Of a stretch of 33,245 bases of DNA, positions 16,834 to 24,937 are shown piece after piece. Origin of the DNA: an uncultured Opitutia bacterium. Its GTDB lineage: Bacteria > Verrucomicrobiota > Verrucomicrobiia > Opitutales > Opitutaceae. Where the stretch lies: positions 1 through 33,245 of the forward strand of contig CAIQKV010000021.1 of assembly GCA_903872505.1 (NCBI GenBank). The letters are read 5' to 3'. Under the pieces are notes generated by a model that saw only the letters and a list, made by a program, of their open reading frames with translations, did no database searches and was not told the origin of the DNA. The position numbers and the translations under genes were made by a program. Every line of letters begins with the position of its first letter. Position 1 is the first letter of the stretch.

Positions 16834-17711
16834 AGGGCGGGGACGACTCGTTTCCAGTGGCGCAGGGCGGACTCGACGGCGGCGTGGACCTCGGTGAGGT
16901 GGATCCCGACGCGGGCGAGCTTGGCGGAATTCATCACGCAGTTGGAGCGCGGCGTCTTGGCGGCGGCCTGCATGAAGTCGGCCTCGCTGGCGAAGAACTC
17001 GTATTTTTTCGGGTGCACGCCGGATTGCTCGATCAGGGCCACGACCTCGTGCGTGGTGATCTGGCCGGGATTGGTGACGTTGTAGGTGCCGAAGGGCACG
17101 CGTTTTTCCCAGCAGGCGAGGGTGGCGGCGGCAAACTCGTCGAGCTGCGAGATGGAATTGGTCGCCGCAAGCAGCCGCGGGTAGCGCATGAGCTTGGTCA
17201 GGTAATTGCGCGGGGTGTCGACCTCGTTGAACGGGATGCGCAGGCGCCAGAGGAAGATGTCGGGCCGGCCGGCGAGCACCTCCTCGCCGAGCGCCTTGGT
17301 GCCGCTGTAGAAGGAGCAGTTGTCCTGGCGGAAGGTGAAGTTGGGCGCGTCGGTCTCGGTGAAGCCCGTGCCGTCGGGGCGGGCGCCGGTGTAGATGCAG
17401 CCGGAGGAGACGTGGCCCCAGGGCACGCCCGCGTCGGCGCAGGCCTGCGCCACGAGGCCGGGCAGGACGGCGTTGCCCAGCAGGCACTCGCCCTTGTGCA
17501 GTTCGCAGGCGTCGACGTTGGGCTTGCCGGTGTACCCGGCGGCGTTGATGAGAAACTCCGGCCGGTCGCGGCGCAGCGCGGCGGTGAGCAGCGCCGGGTT
17601 GGTGTAGTCGAGCTCGGCCCGGCGCAGGTTGCGAAACGGGATGCCCCGGCGCGTGAGCAGCGCCTGGTACGCGTGGCCGACATAGCCGGAACCTCCGAGC
17701 AGGTAGATCAT
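16830..17711 (-). CDS. NRS/ER-like NDP-4-keto-6-deoxyglucose 3,5-epimerase/4-reductase (candidate)
   Basis: This 293-residue reductase-type SDR would usually be labelled RmlD-like. Its motifs instead resemble plant nucleotide-rhamnose synthase/epimerase-reductase, as I recall that family. The matching segments are [72 protein letters not shown] and [14 protein letters not shown]135 and K139 form Y-x3-K, and C105 in SSGCI aligns with the cysteine thought to serve epimerisation in the plant enzyme. It overlaps rfbB by ATGA. No RmlC homologue is present in the window, so this one protein may do both the 3,5-epimerisation and the 4-reduction, giving dTDP-L-rhamnose. A plain reductase with an rmlC elsewhere in the genome is the alternative. 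Confidence 0.82.
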   Translation of the reverse strand: MIYLLGGSGYVGHAYQALLTRRGIPFRNLRRAELDYTNPALLTAALRRDRPEFLINAAGYTGKPNVDACELHKGECLLGNAVLPGLVAQACADAGVPWGHVSSGCIYTGARPDGTGFTETDAPNFTFRQDNCSFYSGTKALGEEVLAGRPDIFLWRLRIPFNEVDTPRNYLTKLMRYPRLLAATNSISQLDEFAAATLACWEKRVPFGTYNVTNPGQITTHEVVALIEQSGVHPKKYEFFASEADFMQAAAKTPRSNCVMNSAKLARVGIHLTEVHAAVESALRHWKRVVPAL

Positions 17712-17775
17712 GGGCGGCGGGGCGGGCAGGCGGCCCGGGTGGCGGTGGTGGAACGGTTAGGCATGAGCGCGACCC

Positions 17776-18546
17776 TCATCTTTTCCGGAAATCCCCGCGG
17801 CTGAAATATTTTTCGAGCCAGACATAGGCGCAGATGAAGAAATACCGGCTGCCCATCTCGCTGATCTTCAGCTTGGGCTCCCCGAGCTTCCGGTTTTGCC
17901 ACGTGATCGGGATGACCGTCCAGGTGTAGCCGCGGACGATGGCCTTGAGCGGAATCTCGACCGTCAGGTTGAAATGCGGCGACAGAAACGGCCGGCAGCC
18001 CTCGATGACGGTGCGGCGGTAGGCCTTGAAGGCGTTGGTGGTGTCGTTGAGCGGGATGGCGAACCCGATGCGGACGAGGAAATTCGCGAGGCGGTTGATG
18101 AAGAGCTTCACCCGCGGGTAATCGACGACCTTGCCCCCCTTGACGAACCGGCTGCCGAACACGCATTCCCAGCCCTCGTTGAGCAGCCGCCAGTAGCGGA
18201 CGGCGTCGTCGGGCGAGTCGGACGCGTCGGCCATCATGATGACGCAGGCGTCGCCCTGGATGTGGTTGAGGCCGCAGACGACCGCCCGGCCGAAACCGTG
18301 GGGCCCGAGGTTCTGCACCGGGGCGAGGGACGGCACGGTGCGCTGGAGGTCCTGCAGGACGGCCCAGGTGCGGTCGGTGCTCCCGTCGTCGACCACGACG
18401 ATCTCGTGCGGGATGTTTTCCCGGAAGAGGGTCCGGTAGATCGCCTCCACGGTGGCGGGCAGCGACTCCTCCTCGTTGTGCGCGGGGATCACCACGCTGT
18501 AGAGCGTGAGCGGGGGCGGGCGGGGCGTGGCGACAGCGGAAGGCAT
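17776..18546 (-). CDS. DPM1-like glycosyltransferase family 2
   Basis: The product is 256 residues and has no membrane helices. The start is the ATG at 18546; upstream open frame is the mirror of the next gene. Motifs are YSVVIPAHNEEESLPATV, VVVDDGSTDRT and the metal-binding region MMADASDSPDD (near residues 104-114), followed by the DPM-type segments FGSRFVKGG and DTTNAFKAYRR. Relatives transfer a sugar, often mannose or glucose, from a nucleotide to polyprenyl phosphate at the inner face of the cytoplasmic membrane. It lies 19 bases after the upstream SDR and 64 bases before the epimerase/reductase, within the rfb-side run. Donor and lipid acceptor are inferred. Confidence 0.9.
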   Translation of the reverse strand: MPSAVATPRPPPLTLYSVVIPAHNEEESLPATVEAIYRTLFRENIPHEIVVVDDGSTDRTWAVLQDLQRTVPSLAPVQNLGPHGFGRAVVCGLNHIQGDACVIMMADASDSPDDAVRYWRLLNEGWECVFGSRFVKGGKVVDYPRVKLFINRLANFLVRIGFAIPLNDTTNAFKAYRRTVIEGCRPFLSPHFNLTVEIPLKAIVRGYTWTVIPITWQNRKLGEPKLKISEMGSRYFFICAYVWLEKYFSRGDFRKR

Positions 18547-18565
18547 GGGGGCGGCGAACGGGAGT

Positions 18566-19633
18566 TCAGGCCGGGGCGGAGAGCTGGAGCCAGTCGGGGT
18601 GCTGCTCCGCGTGGCGGGCGATTTCCTCCAGCACGGTGGCGGTGGGCGTGACGGGTTGCCAACGCCAAATGCGGGCGGCCTTGGCGGAGTCGAGCACGAT
18701 CCAGGGAATGTCGAACGGACGGGCGGTCCCATCGCGGACCACCTCGTGCGGCCCGAAGCGCTGCTCGCACCAGTCGCTCAACTGGCGGAGCGACAGGGCG
18801 GAGGCGGCGCCGCCGGAAAAATTCGCCAGGCGGTCGCCGAAGGGCAGCTTGGGGGCGGCGAGTTGCTTCTCCAGGGCGGGCAGCAGGTCGCGGGGATGCA
18901 GGCAGTCGCGGACCTGGTGGCCGTGGCCGCCAAAGCCGAGGTATTTCAACGGCCGCTTGCGCAGCCAGGCATTGATCCAATAGGCGAAGATGCCCTGGTC
19001 GGCCCGGCCGAACTGGCCGGCGCCGGCGAGCACGCCGCAGCGGTTGACAAAGACGGGGAAGCCGAACGCCTCGCCGTATTCCAGGGCGAGGGCCTCGGAG
19101 GCCAGCTTGGTGGCGCCGTAAAGCGAGATGGGCGCGGTGGTGGCGAAGGTTTCGTCGAGCCCGGCGGCGGTGAGCCCGGCCGGCAGCTTCGCCGCGGGGT
19201 CGGGCCGGAAGGCGTGCCGGGCCACCTCGACCGGCAGCGCGGCCAGCGGCGCGATGGAATAAACACGGCTGGTCGAGAGCAGGATGAAGCCCGCCTGGTG
19301 CGCCTTGCAGTACTCGAGCATGTGCACCGTGCCGAGGAGGTTGTGGTCCACGAGTTCCTTGGAACTCGTCTTGCCGTCCACCCCGGCCAGCACGCTCGCG
19401 TTGGCGGCCGCATCGATCACGAAGTCCGCGGCCGGCAGCGCCGCCATCTCCGCGGCGTCGCGCAGGTCGGCGGTGATGACCTTGACGCCGAGGCGCACGA
19501 GCGGCTCGCGGTTGGTCTCGCTGCCCGGGCGGATGTAGCTGTCAAAACCGGTGACCTGGTGGCCGGCGGCGACGAGGCTTTTGGCCAGCGTGCTGCCGAC
19601 AAAACCGCAGATGCCGGTGATGAGAATGCGCAT
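18566..19633 (-). CDS. CDP-tyvelose/paratose 2-epimerase-like SDR
   Basis: This 355-residue extended SDR has an N-terminal NAD site ILITGICGFVGSTLAKSL and the conserved STSRVYS strand. An intact Y-x3-K follows (ISLYGATK, Y172 and K176). The C-terminal half resembles CDP-paratose 2-epimerase (RfbE/TyvE): NRCGVLAGAGQFG, DQGIFAYWINAWL and GHQVRDCLHPRDL. The probable role is epimerisation or another redox-linked change of a nucleotide sugar for the surface glycan. The actual substrate may differ from CDP-paratose, because no CDP-sugar genes are seen here. It begins the rfb-side minus-strand run, 90 bases downstream of the TonB-dependent receptor stop. Confidence 0.88.
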   Translation of the reverse strand: MRILITGICGFVGSTLAKSLVAAGHQVTGFDSYIRPGSETNREPLVRLGVKVITADLRDAAEMAALPAADFVIDAAANASVLAGVDGKTSSKELVDHNLLGTVHMLEYCKAHQAGFILLSTSRVYSIAPLAALPVEVARHAFRPDPAAKLPAGLTAAGLDETFATTAPISLYGATKLASEALALEYGEAFGFPVFVNRCGVLAGAGQFGRADQGIFAYWINAWLRKRPLKYLGFGGHGHQVRDCLHPRDLLPALEKQLAAPKLPFGDRLANFSGGAASALSLRQLSDWCEQRFGPHEVVRDGTARPFDIPWIVLDSAKAARIWRWQPVTPTATVLEEIARHAEQHPDWLQLSAPA

Positions 19634-19723
19634 GCGCCACGAAGGAAACAGAGCGGGCCGGTCAGGTGAAGCGGGAAATGACCGCGGGCCGGCGCCGGCG
19701 GGTGGGCGGGGGCGCGGCCGGGC

Positions 19724-22700
19724 TCAAAACGTCGCGGTCAGCGAGACGGAATACGCGCGGCCCCGCCAATCGCCGTAGGGTTGCACGCCGGCGCCCGAGG
19801 AGTCGTTCGCATATTTGGGGAAGCCCGTCGCGAACACATTGTTGACGCGCAGCTGGCCGCGGAGACCGAAGCGCGAGGTCTTCCAGGGGAGCCAGCGGGT
19901 CAGGTCGCCCTGCAGGTAGGCGTCGTACTGCCAGAACGGCAGGATCTCGGAACCGCCCTGGCTGGGTTGTTCGGGGACGGGCAGCACGCGCGAATGGAAG
20001 TAGTGGCCGTCCAGGCCAAACCCCCATGCGCGATTGGCCCAGCCCGCGCCGAAATTCGCGCGGTAGCGGAGCAGGCTTGAGGCCAGGCCGTCGGGGTTGC
20101 GCAGCTCATCCACGACCGGTGAAGTTGGGAAGACCTGCCGGTCGTACCGCTGGAAATAGATCAATCGGCCATAGAGTTCCAGCGATCCGCCGAGGCAGTC
20201 GGTCCAGGCATAATCGAGGGAGAAGTTCCAGTTCTGGGAGTGGCGCGAGGCGACGTTGACCGCGCCGGTGAGCAGGTTGGTGGCCTGACCCACGGCATGC
20301 GGATCGCCCGCAGCCAGCGGTGCCCGCGTGACCCGTGTCGGAAAAAACGCCTCCAGGTCGAGCACCGCCTGCGGGTCGAGCACCACGACTTCGTTCGTCT
20401 TGCGGGTGTCGATAAAATCCAGGACGGCGCGCCAGCGGTGAACCTGGCCGCGCTGGAAGAGCAAGCCGGCGGTCTGGGTGACGGCCTCTTCCGGCCGCAG
20501 ATTGGGATCCTGGGCGTCGTTGGCCGGGACGAGGTAGCTTTGGCCGCGCGCCGGATCGTAGATGGCCGCATAGTTGACGCCGGTGCCGGTGCCCGTCCCG
20601 GCCGTGACCGGCCGGCTCAGCTGGGGCGTCGGCTGCCGATTGGAGGTCGTGACGCTGCCCCGGAACGACAACCCTCCGGCGAAGTCGAGCTTCAGGGCGA
20701 GGGTTGGCGCAAAGTTGGTTTCCTGTGACTCGGCGGCGGCAATGTAGCGACCGGCGGCGTCGACCTGGATGTCGTGCAGCCAGGCCGGGAGCCAGTGGGC
20801 GGGCAGCAAGGGCGCCTGAAATTCGCCAAACACGCTGTAACGCTGCAGGGTGCGTCCGCTCCATTCGGCGGGGGTGTGGGCGAGGGTGCCGTCCGCAAAA
20901 TACGGCTGTTCCTGGTAACTGCCCAGGTGGTTGCGCCGGTAGTCGCCGCCAAAATTCACCGCGCCCCGGCCGGTGGGCAGTTGCAGCGATTCATTCGTGA
21001 CCCGCACCGCGGCGTCGATGGTGTCGTAGTCGCCGAGCGTGACGAAACGCCCCTTGCCGCCATAATAAATGAGCACGCGGTCGTAGAACGCCGGCGGCGG
21101 GCCGTGGACCTGGGTGTCGCGCAGGGGATTGTAGGCGCCCTCGTCCACGAGCTGTTGCCAGCGGTCGGGATCAGCGCCGGCGATGCCGCGGTATTTCACG
21201 ACATTGTGGGCGTACTGGGTGTCGAGTGACGCCCGCCAGCCCGAGGGGGCCCGCAGGAGCAAACCGACGACGGCGGAGGAAAAATCGAGCTGCGCCTCGC
21301 TGTAGTTCTCCCCGAGGAGCGGCGCGATCTCGTTGAGCGACACGTTGACGTCCTGGTGGAAGGGATTCAGCGGGGAGCCCGCGGCCAGGGCCAGATCGGC
21401 GGTGAACACGTCGTAGCCCCGGTTGACGACGGTGTGCACGTAGGTGCCGGAGGCCCCCACCTGAAGCCAGGGATACGCATCGTAGACGGCGGACAGGTAA
21501 TAGGTGGAGCGCTTTTGGCGGCGGCCGTACGGATACTGGAGGCTGTTGGGCGAGGCGGCAAAGCCGCCGGGGGCGTTGAAGAACGCCAGGTCCCGCACGC
21601 CATCGCGACCGGTGAAGGCCGCCAGGCCGCCCGTGCCGTCCGCCCCGGGGGCGACCGAGGTCACCGGCGACGAGCCCGGACCGAACAGCGGCGCGAGGGT
21701 GGCGCTGCGGACGTTGGGCGTGGCGCGGTAAATCGGGTCGCCCAGCGGCACGGCGGTCTGGGGCTGGTTCTGATGGTAACGCAGTTCCGCCTCAGTCGGC
21801 GGGGTGGCCTGGGTGAAGCTGGCGTTGAGCTGCAGCCGCAGGGCGCCGTCGAGCAGGCTCTGGCCATTGACGAGCGACACCGAGGACTGCGCGGCATCGA
21901 AACGTCCCACTGCATTGGTGTAGGTGCCCGTCACCTCGGTGGCGTTGAGGTCCGCGCCCGAGCGCAGGACGATGTTGATCACGCCGCCGACGGCGTTGCC
22001 GTTGTAGAGGGCCGCGGCGGAAACGGGCAGGACCTCCACCTGCTGGACCAGACTGAGGGGGATGAAATTGACGTCCGGCGGCAGCGTCCCGCCGACGTTG
22101 GTCAGGACCTCGGGCAGACGGCGGCCGTTGACGAGCACGACGGTTTCGTCCGCGCCATAACCCCGCAGGTTCAGGTTCGTGCTGCCGGCGACAAAGCTGT
22201 CCTGGCCGCCGTTCTGCTCGGGCGGATGGATGCCGGCGTCGCTCTCCAGCACGGCGCGCCGGAGAAACTCGTTCAGGTCGACGACGCCGCTGCGGGTAAT
22301 CTGGCCGCGATCGTAGATGGCGAAGGGCAGCGGGTCGTTCTCGGTCCGGGGCAGGTCGAGATTGCCAATGGACTCGGGCAGCAGCAGCGGTGTCCGGCTG
22401 CGGTCAAACGGCTGCCGCCGCTCAGCCTTGGCCTGCACGATGTAGGGCTCGAGCTGGGTCGGGTCATCGGCCTGCCGCAGCGCCTGGGGCACCAACACCA
22501 GCAGGCGGCCGGCCTCCACCTGGACGCCGGTCATCCGCAGGGATTGGTAACCGGGGGCATCGATCACGAGCCCGTAGGATCCGGGGAGGACCGAATCGAA
22601 GTAAAAATTCCCCTTGGCATCCGTCGGCGTGGATTGCCCGGCGCCGTGCAGGACGACTCGCAATCCCGGGGCCGGGGTCCCATCCGGCGCGAGCAGCCGG

Positions 22701-23053
22701 CCGGCAATGGAACCGGTCGGGGGGCTGGCGGGCATGACCACGAATTTCACGACCCCGTTGCCCTTCCGTTGCACTACGAAACCGGTGCCGGTCAGCAGAC
22801 GGGTGATGGCATCCGCGGGCTCGTAGCGGCCCACGACGGCGGACGAGCGCACCTGGCGCAGATCGTTGAAGGAAAAGAGCACCTCCATCTTCGCCTGCTT
22901 GGAAAAGGCCAGCAAGGCCTCGGACGCCGGCAGCACCGGAATATTGAAGTCCGCCGGCGCGGCCAGGGCCAAGGCGGGGCCAAGGCAGAGTACCAGCCAG
23001 CAGAAGGCCCGCGCGAATGAAGTCCCGGGGTGCTGGTTGGGTGGGCGGCTCAA
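19724..23053 (-). CDS. TonB-dependent outer-membrane receptor with N-terminal STN domain
   Basis: The product has 1109 residues. A signal peptide ends near residue 32 (LVLCLGPALALAAP). An STN signalling domain follows (about 34-105, from DFNIPVLPASEALLAFS), then a carboxypeptidase-regulatory-like beta repeat (about 114-190, from GSIAGRLLAPDG). A possible TonB box is LEPYIVQA near 201. The plug includes NLNLRGYGADETVVLVNGR (293-311) and GGVINIVLRS, and a long beta barrel ends in a terminal phenylalanine (SVSLTATF). It should import a ligand across the outer membrane using TonB, and the STN domain should pass ligand status to FecR. The start codon is TTG at 23053; no ATG or GTG opens this frame near the signal peptide. 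No SusD-like partner is adjacent. The substrate is unknown and could be a siderophore or a glycan. Confidence 0.95.
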   Translation of the reverse strand: MSRPPNQHPGTSFARAFCWLVLCLGPALALAAPADFNIPVLPASEALLAFSKQAKMEVLFSFNDLRQVRSSAVVGRYEPADAITRLLTGTGFVVQRKGNGVVKFVVMPASPPTGSIAGRLLAPDGTPAPGLRVVLHGAGQSTPTDAKGNFYFDSVLPGSYGLVIDAPGYQSLRMTGVQVEAGRLLVLVPQALRQADDPTQLEPYIVQAKAERRQPFDRSRTPLLLPESIGNLDLPRTENDPLPFAIYDRGQITRSGVVDLNEFLRRAVLESDAGIHPPEQNGGQDSFVAGSTNLNLRGYGADETVVLVNGRRLPEVLTNVGGTLPPDVNFIPLSLVQQVEVLPVSAAALYNGNAVGGVINIVLRSGADLNATEVTGTYTNAVGRFDAAQSSVSLVNGQSLLDGALRLQLNASFTQATPPTEAELRYHQNQPQTAVPLGDPIYRATPNVRSATLAPLFGPGSSPVTSVAPGADGTGGLAAFTGRDGVRDLAFFNAPGGFAASPNSLQYPYGRRQKRSTYYLSAVYDAYPWLQVGASGTYVHTVVNRGYDVFTADLALAAGSPLNPFHQDVNVSLNEIAPLLGENYSEAQLDFSSAVVGLLLRAPSGWRASLDTQYAHNVVKYRGIAGADPDRWQQLVDEGAYNPLRDTQVHGPPPAFYDRVLIYYGGKGRFVTLGDYDTIDAAVRVTNESLQLPTGRGAVNFGGDYRRNHLGSYQEQPYFADGTLAHTPAEWSGRTLQRYSVFGEFQAPLLPAHWLPAWLHDIQVDAAGRYIAAAESQETNFAPTLALKLDFAGGLSFRGSVTTSNRQPTPQLSRPVTAGTGTGTGVNYAAIYDPARGQSYLVPANDAQDPNLRPEEAVTQTAGLLFQRGQVHRWRAVLDFIDTRKTNEVVVLDPQAVLDLEAFFPTRVTRAPLAAGDPHAVGQATNLLTGAVNVASRHSQNWNFSLDYAWTDCLGGSLELYGRLIYFQRYDRQVFPTSPVVDELRNPDGLASSLLRYRANFGAGWANRAWGFGLDGHYFHSRVLPVPEQPSQGGSEILPFWQYDAYLQGDLTRWLPWKTSRFGLRGQLRVNNVFATGFPKYANDSSGAGVQPYGDWRGRAYSVSLTATF

Positions 23054-23093
23054 GGCGGGGAGGAAATGCGCAGAATGGCGTCCGATCGTTTGG

Positions 23094-24128
23094 CTAGGGA
23101 TTACCTCCCCTGGGTGGCGTGGTCACCGCCCGGCTGACCGGGCCGACCTGGACCGTTCCGCTCAAGCCGCGGGTGACGCGAACCGGCAGCGCCGCCTCGA
23201 GCGCCACGAGGAAACCATCGAGGTCGTCGAGGCTGAAGCGCCCGCCCACGCTCAGGTTCGCGACCTCGGGCGCGGCGGTGATGCCCCGTCCATGGTAGCG
23301 GGCAAAACGCGCGAGGGCGGCGCTGAGCGGCACGCCGTCGAACACGGCCTGGCCATGCCGCCACGCCAGGGTGTCATCGATGGCGCCGGCGGGCAGCGCC
23401 TGCACGGTGACGCCGCCCGCGCCGGCGGACAGCATCTCGCCGGCATGGAGCATGACCGGCGCGACCGGGTGGCCAGAGTCCGCTTCCCCCGGGCGCACCT
23501 GCACGGAGCCCTCGACCACCAGCACCTCGAGGGCGGAGGCGGTCTCGGCGCGAACATTGAAAACCGTCCCGGTCACCCGCACGGAGCCAGCGGGCGTCTC
23601 GACGAGGAAGGGCCGGGCCGGATCCTTGGTCACGGTGAAGAACGCCTCGCCGCCCGCGAGCCGCACCCGCCGTTCCGCGAGCCCCAGTTCGACCCGGAGG
23701 CTGGTCTGGGCGTTGAGCTCGGCCCGCGAGCCGTCGGCCAGCAGGAGGGTTTGCCGCTGGGCCGCGGCGGTCGCGGCATTTTCCAGCTGGGTCCGCGGCC
23801 GGCCCAGCCAGAGGACAAACCCGATCATGGCCGCCGCGGCCAGCGCGGCCCCCGCCAGCCAGCGGGTGTTCCACGCGCGGGGCCGGGGCGCGAGCTCGTG
23901 CGGCAACTCCACGGCGCCAGTCGCGGCGAGTTGCGGCAGCAGCAGTTCGAGGTCGGCGGAAAACTGGCAGTAGCACGACAGCAGCGCGCGGTGGGAGGGA
24001 TTCTCCGCCAGCCAGGCATCGAGGGCGACCTGGTCGGCGGCAGACAGCACCGACCCGTCGAGGCGCGCCGCCCAATACGAGGCCCGCTCTTCCGCGGCCG
24101 AATCGTGGGTTGGGTGGGTTGAGTTCAT
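23094..24128 (-). CDS. FecR-type anti-sigma factor / transmembrane signal transducer
   Basis: This 344-residue protein has a cytoplasmic N-terminal anti-sigma part (EERASYWAARLDG, ALDAWLAENPSHRALL, as in DUF4880-type FecR proteins). One membrane helix lies at about residues 91-108 (LAGAALAAAAMIGFVLWLG). A periplasmic FecR domain follows (LLLADGSRAELNAQTSLRV, GEAFFTVTKDPARPFLVET, VTGTVFNVRAE). The C-terminal part from VPLSAALARFARYHGRGI looks like the small STN-type subdomain of FecR proteins. It should hold the sigma factor inactive until the receptor signals. The ATG at 24128 overlaps the sigma-factor stop by ATGA. The receptor starts 40 bases beyond its stop. Confidence 0.95.
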   Translation of the reverse strand: MNSTHPTHDSAAEERASYWAARLDGSVLSAADQVALDAWLAENPSHRALLSCYCQFSADLELLLPQLAATGAVELPHELAPRPRAWNTRWLAGAALAAAAMIGFVLWLGRPRTQLENAATAAAQRQTLLLADGSRAELNAQTSLRVELGLAERRVRLAGGEAFFTVTKDPARPFLVETPAGSVRVTGTVFNVRAETASALEVLVVEGSVQVRPGEADSGHPVAPVMLHAGEMLSAGAGGVTVQALPAGAIDDTLAWRHGQAVFDGVPLSAALARFARYHGRGITAAPEVANLSVGGRFSLDDLDGFLVALEAALPVRVTRGLSGTVQVGPVSRAVTTPPRGGNP

Positions 24129-24691
24129 GACGTGACCTCCGGGTTGGAGGCAGGGTGGGGAGTGGCCGCGGGGCGGTCGGAGGCGGCCGACAGGGCGGTG
24201 CGCAGCAGGCGGAGGGCCCGGGCATGCTGCTTTTCGACAGTACTGACCGCGATCCCGAGCCGGGAGGCGATTTCCTGGTGGGAAAGCAGCTCGATCTTGC
24301 GCAGCAGCAGCACGGCGCGGCAGCCTTCGGGCAGCTGCGCGATGGCCTGTTCGAGCTGGTGCAGTTCCTGGCGGGCCATGACCTCCTGCACGACGCCGGG
24401 CGCGGAGGATGCGGCCGTTTCCACGGTCCCGGGATCCGGGGTCACCGGGGCGATGCTGCGGCGCTTGAGCTGGTTGATGGCCAGGCGGCGGGCGGTGGTG
24501 TACAGCACTGCCTCGGGATTCCTGGCCGACTCATCCTGCACCTTGGGGTAGACGCGAAGGTAGGCGTCGTGCGCCACGTCCTGGGCCTCGGTGGAATTGC
24601 CCAGGAGCCGCGCAAGGTACCGCCGCAACGGCGCCACGGTGGCGCGGTAGAAGCCCTCAAAAGTACTGGGGCGGTTGCCTTCGTCTGGCAT
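24125..24691 (-). CDS. ECF-family RNA polymerase sigma factor (FecI-like)
   Basis: The product has 188 residues. Region 2 (about residues 11-80) contains FEGFYRATVAPLRRYLARLL, AQDVAHDAYLRVY and YTTARRLAINQLKRR. Region 4 (about 108-165) contains LPEGCRAVLLLRKIELLSHQ and a helix-turn-helix at SRLGIAVSTVEKQHARALRL. This is the pattern of FecI-type sigma factors. It should direct transcription of its own operon and possibly other genes when released by FecR. The 246-base region upstream should contain its promoter; a TTGACT at 24795-24800 (minus strand) has no good -10 partner. Sigma factor, FecR and receptor form one operon. Confidence 0.95.
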   Translation of the reverse strand: MPDEGNRPSTFEGFYRATVAPLRRYLARLLGNSTEAQDVAHDAYLRVYPKVQDESARNPEAVLYTTARRLAINQLKRRSIAPVTPDPGTVETAASSAPGVVQEVMARQELHQLEQAIAQLPEGCRAVLLLRKIELLSHQEIASRLGIAVSTVEKQHARALRLLRTALSAASDRPAATPHPASNPEVTS

Positions 24692-24918
24692 GAGTGAATT
24701 CGGCGGAGTTCAGCCCGGAACGGGGGCGCGATGCATCTCTGGCGGAAGCAGAAAATGAAATGACCAGCCGGGGATCATGGCTGCCTATGATGACAGTCAA
24801 AAGATGAAAAGCCGCTACTCGATAGGTGGGATTGCAGGGTATATCCACGGCTCACCCGCTGGTTTAGGCGAGTTAATGGCCAAGGCGTCAGCCTGACCGG
24901 AACACCAGACCACGGCAG

Positions 24919-24935
24919 CCTGCCGGCCCGGCAGG
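24919..24935. terminator. GC-rich stem-loop just after the methyltransferase stop
   Basis: CCTGCCG and CGGCAGG form a perfect 7-bp stem around a 3-base loop, starting 3 bases downstream of the methyltransferase stop codon at 24938-24940. No T-tract follows on the minus strand, so it is not a standard intrinsic terminator. It may stabilise the transcript end or act with Rho, or it may be chance in a G+C-rich genome. Confidence 0.25.
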
Positions 24936-24937
24936 GA

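Noticed and set aside
19634..19723. Possible separate small gene or RNA between the receptor and the SDR
   Set aside because: The 90 bases show only GC-rich palindromic runs. I see no start with a usable frame, T-tract or conserved RNA feature.
21356..23020. Long open frame (554 codons) opposite the TonB-dependent receptor
   Set aside because: Its translation is low-complexity, rich in Gly, Arg, Val and Gln, without domains, and it is fully antisense to a clear receptor gene. High G+C keeps the opposite frame open.
24795..24800. TTGACT (minus strand) as the -35 box of the sigma-factor operon
   Set aside because: The 16-18 base spacing leads to TGATCC-like sequence, not a plausible -10 box. 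The real promoter may be of another type, so I do not call it.
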